Source: Gammaproteobacteria bacterium
Lineage (GTDB): Bacteria; Pseudomonadota; Gammaproteobacteria; Steroidobacterales; JABDLF01
NCBI GenBank assembly: GCA_013003115.1
Contig: JABDLF010000003.1
Location: 1 to 44,388 of the forward strand
Direction: 5' to 3'
Length of the DNA stretch: 44,388 nt
This document shows positions 27,815 through 36,250 of the stretch, piece by piece. The notes under the pieces are model-generated. The model was not told the origin of the DNA, searched no databases, and was given only the letters and a program-made list of their open reading frames with translations. Position numbers and translations under genes: made by a program. Within the stretch, counting starts at the first letter, position 1; each line of letters begins with the position of its first letter.

Positions 27815-28363
27815 CTAGCCTTTGCTGCGCGCCACAGCGGCCCTCGCTACGGCACGGCGATGGTGCCTGAACACGTGGCGTTCCAGCGCGTTACGCACTT
27901 CGGCGGTCAAGCCTGCGAAAACGAGCATCATGCTGCCGTCTTCGAGGACGGTTACTTTCGCCGGCAAGCGCACCGGCAGAGGCATTCCAGGGTAGAAGTA
28001 GATTGCGGCCACACCCTTTTCACCATCGCCCGGCTTGAGGTCTGGCGGCGGCTGGTGCCAATGCAGGCCGGTCGCTCGCACCATTACCGGGCCGGCGGGT
28101 GGCAGCGCCAGCTGTGCGTTGCTCATGTGCGCAACAATACTCAATACCAGGTCGAGCTTGCCTTCGAGGCGATGCAGTTCCTGGCTTATTGAAGAGGCCT
28201 CGTCCGAGGTATCACGCGTGTGCTCTTCAATGGCGGCCATGGCTTTCATCAGCCTTGCCGCGTCTGCATTTATGCGTTGCAGAGCCTCTTCAGCGGTGAC
28301 CTCCTGCGCCTCCCATGCCACCGCGAGGTCATCGTCATAACCGAGACCCTCCGCCTCGCTCAT
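27815..28363 (-). CDS. PilZ-like protein of the flagellar cluster
   Basis: A 182-residue protein. The N-terminal half is helical and acidic, with a coiled-coil-like stretch (QELHRLEGKLDLVLSIVAHM). The C-terminal half (about 95-170) looks like a beta-rich PilZ-type domain (GPVMVRATGLHWHQ, GVAAIYFYPGMPLPVRLPAKVTVLEDG) followed by a basic helix. The classical c-di-GMP motifs RxxxR and (D/N)xSxxG are not clearly present, so it may be an atypical PilZ protein that does not bind the nucleotide. The ATG overlaps the fliT stop by four bases. PilZ genes occur at this position in some xanthomonad clusters. Family call is moderate. Confidence 0.6.
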   Translation of the reverse strand: MSEAEGLGYDDDLAVAWEAQEVTAEEALQRINADAARLMKAMAAIEEHTRDTSDEASSISQELHRLEGKLDLVLSIVAHMSNAQLALPPAGPVMVRATGLHWHQPPPDLKPGDGEKGVAAIYFYPGMPLPVRLPAKVTVLEDGSMMLVFAGLTAEVRNALERHVFRHHRRAVARAAVARSKG

Positions 28364-28683
28364 TTTTCCGGCGCCGTCACGGATAATGAATGATTCAGGT
28401 AAGCCTTGGCGGCTTCGCCAGCGCCGGTTTCGCGCCGCAGCTCGCTGAGCGCGATCCTGCGCTGGCCCCGAATGTGGTCAAGCATTCGCGCATCCAGCGC
28501 GATAACTTTCTCAAAAACGTCGCCCGCCTCAGCAAGGTCCTGACTACCAGGCCGTGCGTCAAAAAAAGCCTCCACCAGGGGGCGCCGGCTGGCTTCCAGC
28601 TTCGCTGCCGCGATCCAGTCGCCAGCTTCCACGAGCGCCTGGACCTCCGTTGTGAGTTCGATGAGCTTGTTGAGATTATTCAT
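28360..28683 (-). CDS. fliT: FliT-like flagellar export chaperone
   Basis: A 107-residue helical protein, with MNNLNKLIELTTEVQALVEAGDWIAAAKLEASRRPLVEAFF matching the small FliT family in pattern (an amphipathic helix then an E/R-rich helix pair). FliT chaperones the filament cap FliD and can act on regulators. The position right after fliS in a fliD-fliS-fliT order supports the call, as sequence conservation is low in this family. It starts seven bases after fliS. Confidence 0.8.
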   Translation of the reverse strand: MNNLNKLIELTTEVQALVEAGDWIAAAKLEASRRPLVEAFFDARPGSQDLAEAGDVFEKVIALDARMLDHIRGQRRIALSELRRETGAGEAAKAYLNHSLSVTAPEK

Positions 28684-28690
28684 GCAGCGT

Positions 28691-29110
28691 TCAGGCTCCC
28701 GCCGCCTCAGGCGCGGACAACAATTCCGGCACCTGCGCCCAGGTGTCGCGCAGGCCGCGCAGCAACTCGCTGCACTCGACGATCAGCTCCGGTTGATTAC
28801 GTGCATTCGCCGTAGCGAGCCGCCGAGCAATGTAATCATATAGTTGTTCTAAAGAGGCCGCCATGTCACCGCCTTCCTCGTGGTCGAGAAAGGCACGCAG
28901 CGCGTCTACCAGGCGAACCGCCTTGCTGAGGGCATCCGCTTTCGCGGGCACATCGCCGCGCTCAAGAAAACCGTGCGCGCGCAGCATGGCCTCCAGCGCA
29001 CCGTCCATTACCAGCAGTATCAGTTTTTGCGCGTCGGCCTCTGCAACGCTGCCGACTACGCCAACGTCGCGGTAGGCGTCCAGTTTTCCGGCCAGGCTTT
29101 GGCTGTTCAT
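28691..29110 (-). CDS. fliS: Flagellin export chaperone FliS
   Basis: A 139-residue four-helix chaperone for FliC. Characteristic stretches are LAGKLDAYRDVG, DAQKLILLVMDGALEAMLRA and ASLEQLYDYIARRLATAN. The ATG at 29110 was preferred over a TTG three codons upstream. It lies 45 bp after fliD. Confidence 0.93.
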   Translation of the reverse strand: MNSQSLAGKLDAYRDVGVVGSVAEADAQKLILLVMDGALEAMLRAHGFLERGDVPAKADALSKAVRLVDALRAFLDHEEGGDMAASLEQLYDYIARRLATANARNQPELIVECSELLRGLRDTWAQVPELLSAPEAAGA

Positions 29111-29155
29111 TCCTTGCAATCCTTTCCTATTAGTAAATTACTGATGTGCCTGCCG

Positions 29156-30496
29156 TCAGCCCAGCTGTGAGAGCTGCTGGATCAGGAAGCTGCCGGTGTT
29201 ATTCAGCTGCGCGACCAGTGCGTCCATGGCTGCAAACTGATCCTGAAGCCGCAGTCGAACCTTGTCTATGCGCAGGTCCAGCAGGTCGCGCCGATCGGCA
29301 ACGTCATCGAGTTCCTGCTGCAGTGAGTCCTCGCGCGTCGCAAACGTGCCGCCGGCATCGAGATGGGGCGCGAGCAAGCTGTCAACACGGGTCGCCATGC
29401 CCCCTGCTCCCGTGAACAGGTCGATGAGCGCCCCGGAATCTTCCGACAACGCCGCATCGAGCTTGGCGGCATCCAGCGTGAGATCGCCGTTGATCTCTGT
29501 CTGGATGCCAACATCAGAGAGCATCGAAATGTCACCGCTGCCAACCACCGCGCTGATTTCCCGGCGCAGCGCATCACGGATGCTGCGCGTCAGCGAATCA
29601 CCGAGCAATTCGCTCGCCACCTCGTTGGCTGAATCGTAGGAAGTCAGCCGGCGCATGATGTCCTGGGCATTGTTCCAGGTCTCGACAAAATCCTCGACCG
29701 TAACTTTCGCCGCTTCAAGGTCTTCGTTGACGGCGATTTCGAACTCGGTGCCGGGATCCGCGACCAGCAGATTAAACGTCAGGCCCTCGACCGCGCCGCT
29801 CACCTGGTTGCTTGCAGAAAAAATCGTGAACCCGTCGACCGTAATTTCGGCATCCTGCGCCGGTGACTGTTCAGTCATGCGCTTTTTACTTGGGTTGTAG
29901 TCAAGGTCCTTGAGGTCGCCACCCTGCCCATCTACTTCAAGCTCGTTTGCGGCCCCCGCCTCATTCGCAGAAAAGACCAGGTGCACGCCGTCGTCGGCCG
30001 TAATGATCGTTGCGGTAACTCCGGGGTTGTCTTCGGCGTCGTTTACGGCATCACGAATACCCGCCACTGTGTAGTTACTGGCGTCGATGGTCAGGCTCAT
30101 GGTTTCGCCATTCACCGTGATATCGAGGGTGCCGTCGTCTATCACCGTATCCTGATCTGCAAACGCCTTGGAGGTTAGCCGATGGGCGCTCGCAAGGGAC
30201 ACCACTTCTACAGAGAAATTACCAAGGGGCGCACCAGGCGCGGCGGTTGCGGTGGCGAGATCATCACGTGCCGTGGTCGTGCTGCGGCGGCGAAAATCGT
30301 CGCCGTTAATACCTTCGAGTGCGGTGCGCAGATCCGCGAGTGCGCTCTTCAGTTCGCCGTAGGCAGATAGTTTGGCGGTGGCGCGCGACTCCAGGCGATT
30401 AAGTCGATTGTCCTGGGGGGCGCGCTCTGCGGCGACCAGCGTTTCAACAATGCCGGCAATATCGAGGCCGGTGCCGAGGCCGGGTGCACTGATCAT
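29156..30496 (-). CDS. fliD: Flagellar filament cap protein FliD
   Basis: A 446-residue cap protein. The N-terminus (MISAPGLGTGLDIAGIVETLVAAERAPQ, then RLESRATAKLSAYGELKSAL) and the C-terminus (YDSANEVASELLGDSLTRSIRDAL, LTLDAAKLDAALSEDSGALIDLF, coiled-coil end with QFAAMDALVAQLNNTGSFL) are canonical. The middle is shorter than in many species. A sigma-54 promoter lies 46-60 bp upstream. Confidence 0.95.
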   Translation of the reverse strand: MISAPGLGTGLDIAGIVETLVAAERAPQDNRLNRLESRATAKLSAYGELKSALADLRTALEGINGDDFRRRSTTTARDDLATATAAPGAPLGNFSVEVVSLASAHRLTSKAFADQDTVIDDGTLDITVNGETMSLTIDASNYTVAGIRDAVNDAEDNPGVTATIITADDGVHLVFSANEAGAANELEVDGQGGDLKDLDYNPSKKRMTEQSPAQDAEITVDGFTIFSASNQVSGAVEGLTFNLLVADPGTEFEIAVNEDLEAAKVTVEDFVETWNNAQDIMRRLTSYDSANEVASELLGDSLTRSIRDALRREISAVVGSGDISMLSDVGIQTEINGDLTLDAAKLDAALSEDSGALIDLFTGAGGMATRVDSLLAPHLDAGGTFATREDSLQQELDDVADRRDLLDLRIDKVRLRLQDQFAAMDALVAQLNNTGSFLIQQLSQLG

Positions 30497-30541
30497 CGTC
30501 GTTCGCCTTTAGAGTTACGCATATTGATACCCGGTACCAAT

Positions 30542-30556
30542 GCAGGAATCGTGCCA
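30542..30556 (-). promoter_or_regulatory. Sigma-54 promoter of fliD operon
   Basis: The minus strand reads TGGCACGATTCCTGC, with a perfect -24 box, CTGC at -12 and correct spacing. It lies in the 68-bp flaG-fliD gap, 46 bp from the fliD ATG. It separates fliD-fliS-fliT-PilZ from the fliA-dependent fliC unit. Confidence 0.85.
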
Positions 30557-30564
30557 GTCACGCC

Positions 30565-30948
30565 TTAAACCAGGGTGTCGAGCAAATTGAAATTGCCGCG
30601 CTCTACCGAGGCGGCCATGATGCGCGCGGCATCTGGCGGGATTTCGCGAATAACTTCTTTGGTTACCGGGTTCACAACCCGAATAATCGTGCGGCCAAGA
30701 TCTTTGCTTATCTCGAACTCGAGGCTGCGGTGTGAATCTTTCAGGTATTGATTCAGCTGCTCAACAGCTGCTTTGGTCTCAATCGTCGGCACTTCAACCG
30801 GCTTGGGTTTGCCGACAACCGGCACAGGTTTGCCACCTTCACGCTGGACATCGTCTGGCTTCTGTGGAGATGCCTTGGGCGCCCCTTCGCCTGGTCTCTT
30901 GACCGCCGGGGCGCTGAGCACGCGATGTGTTGCTGTGACTTCGTTCAT
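30565..30948 (-). CDS. flaG: FlaG family protein
   Basis: A 127-residue protein with a basic, Pro/Lys-rich N-terminus (about residues 1-50) and a C-terminal FlaG domain (about 55-125): AAVEQLNQYLKDSHRSLEFEI, then GRTIIRVVNPVTKEVIREIPP. FlaG affects filament length in polar flagellates. It lies between fliC and fliD, the usual place. I found no convincing promoter of its own; it may depend on read-through from fliC. Confidence 0.9.
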   Translation of the reverse strand: MNEVTATHRVLSAPAVKRPGEGAPKASPQKPDDVQREGGKPVPVVGKPKPVEVPTIETKAAVEQLNQYLKDSHRSLEFEISKDLGRTIIRVVNPVTKEVIREIPPDAARIMAASVERGNFNLLDTLV

Positions 30949-31022
30949 CGTCTTCCATCCAGGAAAGTTGGGTCAATGTGCCGGGACCTGATCAAGGCTC
31001 CGCCCAACCGGAATCAGAGTAA

Positions 31023-31048
31023 GTGGCCGGACCAATCGGCCCGGCCAC
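31023..31048 (-). terminator. Hairpin after fliC, probable terminator or attenuator
   Basis: GTGGCCGG (31023-31030) and CCGGCCAC (31041-31048) form a perfect 8-bp GC-rich inverted repeat with a 10-base loop. It begins 12 bases beyond the fliC stop and is followed on the minus strand by TTACTCTGATT, a weak T-containing tail. It could reduce read-through from the abundant fliC transcript into flaG and stabilise the fliC 3' end. Confidence 0.6.
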
Positions 31049-31059
31049 CCTCGCCATCC

Positions 31060-31878
31060 TTATCGGAGCAGTCCGAGTACCGCCTGCGGACCGGCATTAG
31101 CCTGTGCCAGGACCGCGATACCTGCCTGCTGCAGGATCTGTGCCTTGGTCAGCTTCGCCGTTTCCGCGGCAAAGTCGGCGTCAACAATCCGGCTCTTGGA
31201 AGCCGACATGTTTTCGCTGACAGTCTGCAGATTCGAGATGGTGGACTCGAAGCGATTCTGCACCGCGCCGAGCTCGGCCCGGAATGACGACACCGTGGTC
31301 AGGGCTGCGTCGACGGCCGTAATGGCTGCTTCAGCATCAACCGTTACATCGGCGGTGTTCACCGCAAGACCCGTAGCAGTCATGTTGTTGCCCGTGAGAT
31401 CGACGTCGATGGTATCGCCGACGTTGGCACCCACCTGGAAGGTGATAGCACCCGCCGTGCCGTCCAGCACATTGACACCGTTGAAGGTCGTCTGATCAGC
31501 GATGCGGGTAATCTCCGCGACACGCTGATCAATTTCTTCCTGAATGGCAGTCAGGTCGCTTGCGCTGTTAGTGCCGTTATTGGCCTGCACAGCCAGCTCG
31601 CGAATGCGCTGCAGGTTAGACGTGGTTTCTCCCAGGGCTGCTTCGGCCGTCTGCGACAGTGAGATACCGTCGTTGGCGTTACGCACAGCCTGGTTGAGGC
31701 CACGGATCTGAGTTTCAAAACGCTGGGCAATTGCAAAGCCGGCCGCGTCGTCTTTGGCGCTGTTAACGCGCAAACCCGACGACAGACGCTGCAGTGCCTG
31801 CGACATCATGCTCTGAGACATACCCAGGTTGCGCTGGGCGTTCAGAGACATCACATTGGTATTGATTACCGTTGACAT
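31060..31878 (-). CDS. fliC: Flagellin FliC, compact
   Basis: A 272-residue flagellin, the only one in the window. The N-terminal D0/D1 region (about residues 1-150, [46 protein letters not shown]) and C-terminal D1/D0 region (about 185-272, [40 protein letters not shown]) are conserved, while the variable D2/D3 part is reduced to about 45 residues. The [10 protein letters not shown] stretch is the site that TLR5 recognises in other proteobacterial flagellins. TTAGGAG lies upstream of the ATG. Transcription is from a FliA promoter about 100-130 bp upstream. Confidence 0.97.
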   Translation of the reverse strand: MSTVINTNVMSLNAQRNLGMSQSMMSQALQRLSSGLRVNSAKDDAAGFAIAQRFETQIRGLNQAVRNANDGISLSQTAEAALGETTSNLQRIRELAVQANNGTNSASDLTAIQEEIDQRVAEITRIADQTTFNGVNVLDGTAGAITFQVGANVGDTIDVDLTGNNMTATGLAVNTADVTVDAEAAITAVDAALTTVSSFRAELGAVQNRFESTISNLQTVSENMSASKSRIVDADFAAETAKLTKAQILQQAGIAVLAQANAGPQAVLGLLR

Positions 31879-31909
31879 GGTTTCGCTCTCCTAATATTGA
31901 GTAACCTGT

Positions 31910-31926
31910 CCGGTCCCTCGGACCGG
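31910..31926 (-). promoter_or_regulatory. Hairpin in the fliC 5' leader
   Basis: CCGGTCC and GGACCGG form a perfect 7-bp stem with a 3-base loop, about 31 bases upstream of the fliC ATG and about 50 bases after the expected transcription start. The minus-strand RNA reads CCGGUCCGAGGGACCGG. It may stabilise the message or control translation; a GGA triplet in it and the AGGAG ribosome site would be the features to test for CsrA binding. Confidence 0.5.
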
Positions 31927-31982
31927 TATCATGATTTGGGGAGCGCCTGCATCTGCAATGAACTTTCCCCTTCTCAGTTGGG

Positions 31983-32009
31983 GTATCGGCTGTTCAAAAT
32001 ATTTCTTGA
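31983..32009 (-). promoter_or_regulatory. Sigma-28 (FliA) promoter of fliC
   Basis: The minus strand reads TCAAGAAA, 11 bases, GCCGATAC. The -10 box matches GCCGATAA at seven of eight positions and the TCAAG -35 box is the form often reported for pseudomonad FliA promoters. The expected start gives a leader of about 98 bases. Confidence 0.85.
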
Positions 32010-32193
32010 GGGAATGCTTTGTGACGCAGTTCACAGTCCTGGGATGTCGTGCGGTGCCGGTAATCATCTTTCGCCGGCAGCGGCCCTCAGGGCTATGAAA
32101 AGCACCGATCGCGGCCCGCGCGGCAAGCAGAAAAGTAGAAGTCTGTTCAGGCGTGAGCCGCAGTGAAGCGCGGATCAGCGTTGCGGCTTGCCG

Positions 32194-33381
32194 TCAAAGG
32201 AAGTCGAACAGGGAGAGCTGCCTTGACTGGGCGTAGCTGCGCTGGGCCACCTCGAGGCCTGCAAGCTGCGCCTCCAGTTTTGATATGGCCTCGGCATAAT
32301 CCACGTCACGGATAGTCGAGAGCGTTGACTCGAGCTGCAAACGGAAGCCGTCGTTGATGTCACGCTGGTCCTCAGCGGCTGCCAGCCGGGCTCCGACGTC
32401 GGTGCGCACGCTGCTGACGTTGGCCAGGCCGCCATCGAGGGCGTTCAAGGCTGCGTTAAAGCCGTTTTGCCGGCGGGCGGCAGCAGCCGGCCCCGCGTCG
32501 CTATCTTCGAGGACAGCCACCAGGTCGCCGGCAATCTGGAAAATTGACTGGCGAGGCGCCACAGCAATCGCGAACTCATCACCCGCAGCAGGACTGCCCT
32601 GCAGCGGCACCGAAATACCGGCAACATTCAGGCTGTCGCCGGCGACAAAAGTGCCGCTGGCAACGATGCTGCCACCGCTGTCGATGACGTCGTAATCGCT
32701 GGCCGTGGTGAAACTGACCGTCAGGTCCCCGGCGGGCGCGGGCCCTGTGAGCGCATAGGCGCCAACGACGCCGGTGCCCGTATTCGACGGATCCGCCGTC
32801 ACGAGTACGCCCGTGCGGCCAGGATTCACCGACATGAAAATCTTGTCACCCGGATCACCGTCCGCGATCTGGCGTGACTCGCCAATTTGCAGCTGTCGCC
32901 GCCCCTGGTCACCCTGGTAGACCACTTCGTCGCCCTGGCGAGCGAAGGCAGGTTGTCCCACCCTGAAGCCAGCGAACAGGTATTCGCCGCGACCGTCTTT
33001 GCTGTTGCCGAGCTGCACCAGCCCCTCAGAGAGCTGCCGCACCTCGTCGGCAATACCTGCCCGTGAGACATCGTCCAACACGGCCGTGTTGGCCCGAATT
33101 GTGAGCTCGCGCATGCGGTCGAGAATGCCGGACACCTGGCCAAGCGCCTCGTCTTCGATGCTGAGCCTGCGGCGCGCCGCCTCGGCGTTTTGCTCGTGAA
33201 CCTCATGGGTCTTGAGACCGCGGGTGAGCGCCTCGATTCTCACGGCAGCGCCCGGGTCGTCACTCGGCCTGTTCACCCGCCTGCCCGTAGCGAGCTGAAT
33301 CTGGGTGCGCAAGAGCTCCGCCTGATTGCGTTGGGTAACCGCGAGATAACTGCGCGCCAAAGTATTGCTGGAAATACGCAT
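32194..33381 (-). CDS. flgL: Hook-filament junction protein FlgL
   Basis: A 395-residue junction protein. The N-terminus MRISSNTLARSYLAVTQRNQAELLRTQIQLATGRRVNRPSDDP and the C-terminus (RLQLESTLSTIRDVDYAEAISKLEAQLAGLEVAQRSYAQ) are flagellin-like and typical of FlgL. It starts three bases after the flgK stop and closes the flgB-L run. Confidence 0.95.
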   Translation of the reverse strand: MRISSNTLARSYLAVTQRNQAELLRTQIQLATGRRVNRPSDDPGAAVRIEALTRGLKTHEVHEQNAEAARRRLSIEDEALGQVSGILDRMRELTIRANTAVLDDVSRAGIADEVRQLSEGLVQLGNSKDGRGEYLFAGFRVGQPAFARQGDEVVYQGDQGRRQLQIGESRQIADGDPGDKIFMSVNPGRTGVLVTADPSNTGTGVVGAYALTGPAPAGDLTVSFTTASDYDVIDSGGSIVASGTFVAGDSLNVAGISVPLQGSPAAGDEFAIAVAPRQSIFQIAGDLVAVLEDSDAGPAAAARRQNGFNAALNALDGGLANVSSVRTDVGARLAAAEDQRDINDGFRLQLESTLSTIRDVDYAEAISKLEAQLAGLEVAQRSYAQSRQLSLFDFL

Positions 33382-33384
33382 CGC

Positions 33385-35271
33385 TTACCTTACTGCGTCA
33401 AGAACCGTTTGAAACAGGGTGTCGGCTACGGCAATCGCCTTCGCCGCAGCCTGGTACGCTTCCTGGTAGCGCATCAGGTTGACGGCCTCCTCGTCCAGGT
33501 TCACGCCCGAGACCGACTCAACGGACATCTCGGCCTGGTCACGCACGGCGCTTTGCGCCTGCAGGCTGGCCTCAGCTTGCTGCGTGGCAATGCCTACTTT
33601 TGCCAGCAATCCGCTTTGCAGATCCTCGATCGAAGTATTGCCACCGCCGAAAAGTCCTTCCCTGGCCACCTCGAGCAACCGGCGGGCAACGCTGTTATCG
33701 CCCGTGCCCCCGACGTTCGGCGTAACGCTGAAGCTGTCTGCGCCTGCGGGTTGCCCTTCCAGGCTGAAGCGCCAGCCGTTAAAACTGATGTCATCACCCG
33801 GGCTGAAGGCTATCGGGCCAGTCAGATCCGAGCCTCCTGAGTCAAAAATGCGATAGGTGGTCGGATCGTCGAAAACAATATTGACGGCATCACTCAGAGC
33901 AGGATTGCCGGGGTCTTCCACGGCGACGATTCCGGCCAGCGCGCTGCCCGTGTTTGCAAGCGCTGCGCTGCCGACCATTGGGCTGGCCGCGGCGATGCCC
34001 TGCGGGCCGTTAACCGCCACTTTGAGAGATGACGCAGCCGGGCTTAACGTCTTCAACTGAAAACGATCGCCGTCAGCAGCCGCGCCGCTTACCGTAATAG
34101 CCAGGCCTTCAGCGAGAAACGGATCGGCAGCGCTGCCGGAACCCGTCATGCCAATTGCACTCCCTGATGCGATATCAATGAGCTGCCAGCTCCCGCCTCC
34201 GTATGCCAGTTCGTAGTTTCGCGGCTCGACGTCGCTCAGGTTATCGATGGCGACGTTTATCACCGCAGCGCCGGCATTACCGCTCGCAGCCCTGGCCTCC
34301 GGCCCGTCATAGCTGAAAAAATCACCGCCCATGGCGCCGGACAGGTCCATGCCTGTGGCATGGGTGGCGTTAAAAGTCTCTGCGATGCCCGTCGCTATGC
34401 GACCCAGTTCGGCGCGGGCCGGATCGAGAAGCGTGCGGCGAAACTCCAGCGCGCCCCCTATGGCTCCGCCTGCCAAGCCATCTGGAATCTGGGTGGGCGG
34501 CTCGCCGTAGCCGACCTGCAGGCGGCTCGGATCGAAAAGGTCGGGCAGGGTCGTAAGAGAATAGCCTACCGGTCCGTTGACAAGGGATTGTCCGTTGCCG
34601 ACAAATACGCTCACCGTACCGTCCGCGTTATCCAGCACCGAAATATCGATCTCTTCTGCGAGCTTGCCGAGCAGCTGGTCACGCTGATCCTGCAAATCGG
34701 CCGGTGTCCCGGGAAAACTCGTTATCCGGTCATTGATGTTGGCAATGCTGTCGGCCAGAGAATTGATGTTGGCAACGCTGCTATACAGGCGGCTGTCAAT
34801 TTCCTCTTCGGTCGTAGCGAGCTGGCTGTCCAGCGTCGCAAAACGCTGGGCCAGCACCTGAGCCTGCGAGATGACCGTCTGCCGCGCAGGTATCGACGAG
34901 GGGTCACGCGCCAGCGCATCGACCGAGTCAAAAAAATCACTGGTGGCGCCCGAGAGACCGACCGCCTCGTTGCCAAACAGCTGGTCTACGCGGGTAGCGA
35001 GATCGTGAAAGGCAGAGAGATAGGTTTCATTGGTGGCCGCAGCACGAGCCTGCTCGACCAGAAAGCTGTCGTAAACGCGGTCGATGCCGACAACAGAGAC
35101 GCCAATACCGATATAGCCGGCACCGTTGTACTCGGGCTGTCGCGCAGCCTGGCTGACGCGCTGGCGGCTGAAGCCGTCGGTGTTCACATTGGCAATGTTG
35201 TGACTGACCGTGGCGATGCCGGCGCGCGCCGTTAAAAGCGCTGAAAGGCTATTGTTCAAGAGACCTGACAT
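33385..35271 (-). CDS. flgK: Hook-filament junction protein FlgK (HAP1)
   Basis: A 628-residue junction protein. The N-terminus (LLNNSLSALLTARAGIATVSHNIANVNTDGFSRQRV) and the C-terminus (VSGVNLDEEAVNLMRYQEAYQAAAKAIAVADTLFQTVL) carry the rod/hook/HAP signatures. The central region is Ala/Gly/Ser-rich. It lies seven bases after flgJ. Length is somewhat above the enteric homologue. Confidence 0.96.
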   Translation of the reverse strand: MSGLLNNSLSALLTARAGIATVSHNIANVNTDGFSRQRVSQAARQPEYNGAGYIGIGVSVVGIDRVYDSFLVEQARAAATNETYLSAFHDLATRVDQLFGNEAVGLSGATSDFFDSVDALARDPSSIPARQTVISQAQVLAQRFATLDSQLATTEEEIDSRLYSSVANINSLADSIANINDRITSFPGTPADLQDQRDQLLGKLAEEIDISVLDNADGTVSVFVGNGQSLVNGPVGYSLTTLPDLFDPSRLQVGYGEPPTQIPDGLAGGAIGGALEFRRTLLDPARAELGRIATGIAETFNATHATGMDLSGAMGGDFFSYDGPEARAASGNAGAAVINVAIDNLSDVEPRNYELAYGGGSWQLIDIASGSAIGMTGSGSAADPFLAEGLAITVSGAAADGDRFQLKTLSPAASSLKVAVNGPQGIAAASPMVGSAALANTGSALAGIVAVEDPGNPALSDAVNIVFDDPTTYRIFDSGGSDLTGPIAFSPGDDISFNGWRFSLEGQPAGADSFSVTPNVGGTGDNSVARRLLEVAREGLFGGGNTSIEDLQSGLLAKVGIATQQAEASLQAQSAVRDQAEMSVESVSGVNLDEEAVNLMRYQEAYQAAAKAIAVADTLFQTVLDAVR

Positions 35272-35278
35272 AGATGTA

Positions 35279-36241
35279 TCAGCTCCTCATCGGCTCATTG
35301 TGGGCAGGCGCGACGACGCCCGTGGCCGGGCGCGTGTCGAGGGCATCAGATGTATGTATCGGCTCTGCGGCGGCAAACTTTAGTCCTGTATCCAGCTGGC
35401 TGATCGGCGCGCTGCGCATGACCGCCAGCAGTTTGCTCGCGTAGTCCGGGTCAGTCGCGTAGCCCGCTTGCTGCAACCCCTGTGCAAACGAAGCGGCATC
35501 CTGGCCGACCTTCAGGGCGCGCTTGTAGCGCGGATTGGTAGACAGAAAATCCACGTAATCGCGGACGCTCTGCGCCGGCGACTCATAGGCGCGAAAGACC
35601 GCGCGCTCTTTGCGCAGACTGCCTTCCGAAAACTCCAGGGTATCGGCCTTTACCGCCGCGCCGCGCCAGCTGCCTCCGGCCTTGATGCCGAAGAAATTGT
35701 TGCTGCTCACAGCACCATCGCCGGGGGTTTTTCTGCCCCAGCCTGTCTCAAGCGCTGCCTGCGCCATGATGACCCGCGGATCAACGCCAAGCTTTTCGCC
35801 CGCCTTGCGCGCGTGGGGCCACAGCGTTGCCACAAACTCTTCCCGGCTCGGCGGCTGGATCGCCGCGCCGGTCGCAATCGGTGCTGCCACAGGCGGCCCC
35901 AGCGGTATGGCGTCTGCATTCGTTCGGGTCTTGCTCACGGCACCTGCAACCGTGCCTGACAGCTGACGAACCAGCATGTCCGCAATACCGAGGCCACGGC
36001 CGCGCGACATCTCTACAGCCATCTGCTGGTCAAACATGTCGCGGTAACCGTCCTGCTCGGAGCTGCCCATCAGCGGATCGCCAAAACTCGCGGCCCGCAT
36101 GTTCTTGAGCATCATGCTGGTAAACAACGACTCAAACTGGCGCGCGACCTCGCGCAGCACCTGAGGATCATTGTCGGCGGCCCTGGCGCGCAGCGCCGCG
36201 AGGCCGGAGAAGTCCATTGCGTTGGGTCCTTGCACGCTCAT
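35279..36241 (-). CDS. flgJ: Rod cap/peptidoglycan hydrolase FlgJ
   Basis: A 320-residue dual-domain FlgJ. The N-terminal rod-cap domain (about residues 25-95) has VARQFESLFTSMMLKNMR and QMAVEMSRGRGLGIADML. The C-terminal glucosaminidase domain (about 150-295) has LGVDPRVIMAQAALETGWGRK, including the catalytic-type glutamate, and NNFFGIKAGGSW. The hydrolase opens peptidoglycan for the rod. ATG 36241 is used; an ATG at 36217 (MDFSGLAAL) has a better AAGGA site and could be the true start. Confidence 0.94.
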   Translation of the reverse strand: MSVQGPNAMDFSGLAALRARAADNDPQVLREVARQFESLFTSMMLKNMRAASFGDPLMGSSEQDGYRDMFDQQMAVEMSRGRGLGIADMLVRQLSGTVAGAVSKTRTNADAIPLGPPVAAPIATGAAIQPPSREEFVATLWPHARKAGEKLGVDPRVIMAQAALETGWGRKTPGDGAVSSNNFFGIKAGGSWRGAAVKADTLEFSEGSLRKERAVFRAYESPAQSVRDYVDFLSTNPRYKRALKVGQDAASFAQGLQQAGYATDPDYASKLLAVMRSAPISQLDTGLKFAAAEPIHTSDALDTRPATGVVAPAHNEPMRS

Positions 36242-36250
36242 GATTACTGC

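Larger units (their letters stand above)
31879..32193. other. fliC leader and flgL-fliC intergenic region
   Basis: This 315-bp gap holds the fliC ribosome site, a leader hairpin (31910-31926) and the sigma-28 promoter (31983-32009). The remaining part to the flgL stop (about 32010-32193) shows no gene I can support and no clear terminator. Short open frames on the plus strand here lack ribosome sites and family similarity. Confidence 0.6.

Noticed and set aside
30949-31022. TTGGGCGG-N4-TTGA as a sigma-54 promoter for flaG
   Set aside because: It lacks the conserved GGCAC core; the match is too weak compared with the six clear elements.
31897-32166. An 89-codon plus-strand open frame in the fliC-flgL gap
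   Set aside because: It runs across the fliC promoter and leader on the opposite strand, with no ribosome site and no recognisable domain.
34360-35235. A 291-codon plus-strand open frame opposite flgK
   Set aside because: Antisense to the conserved FlgK N-terminal and middle region, no family similarity, and no promoter or ribosome site.
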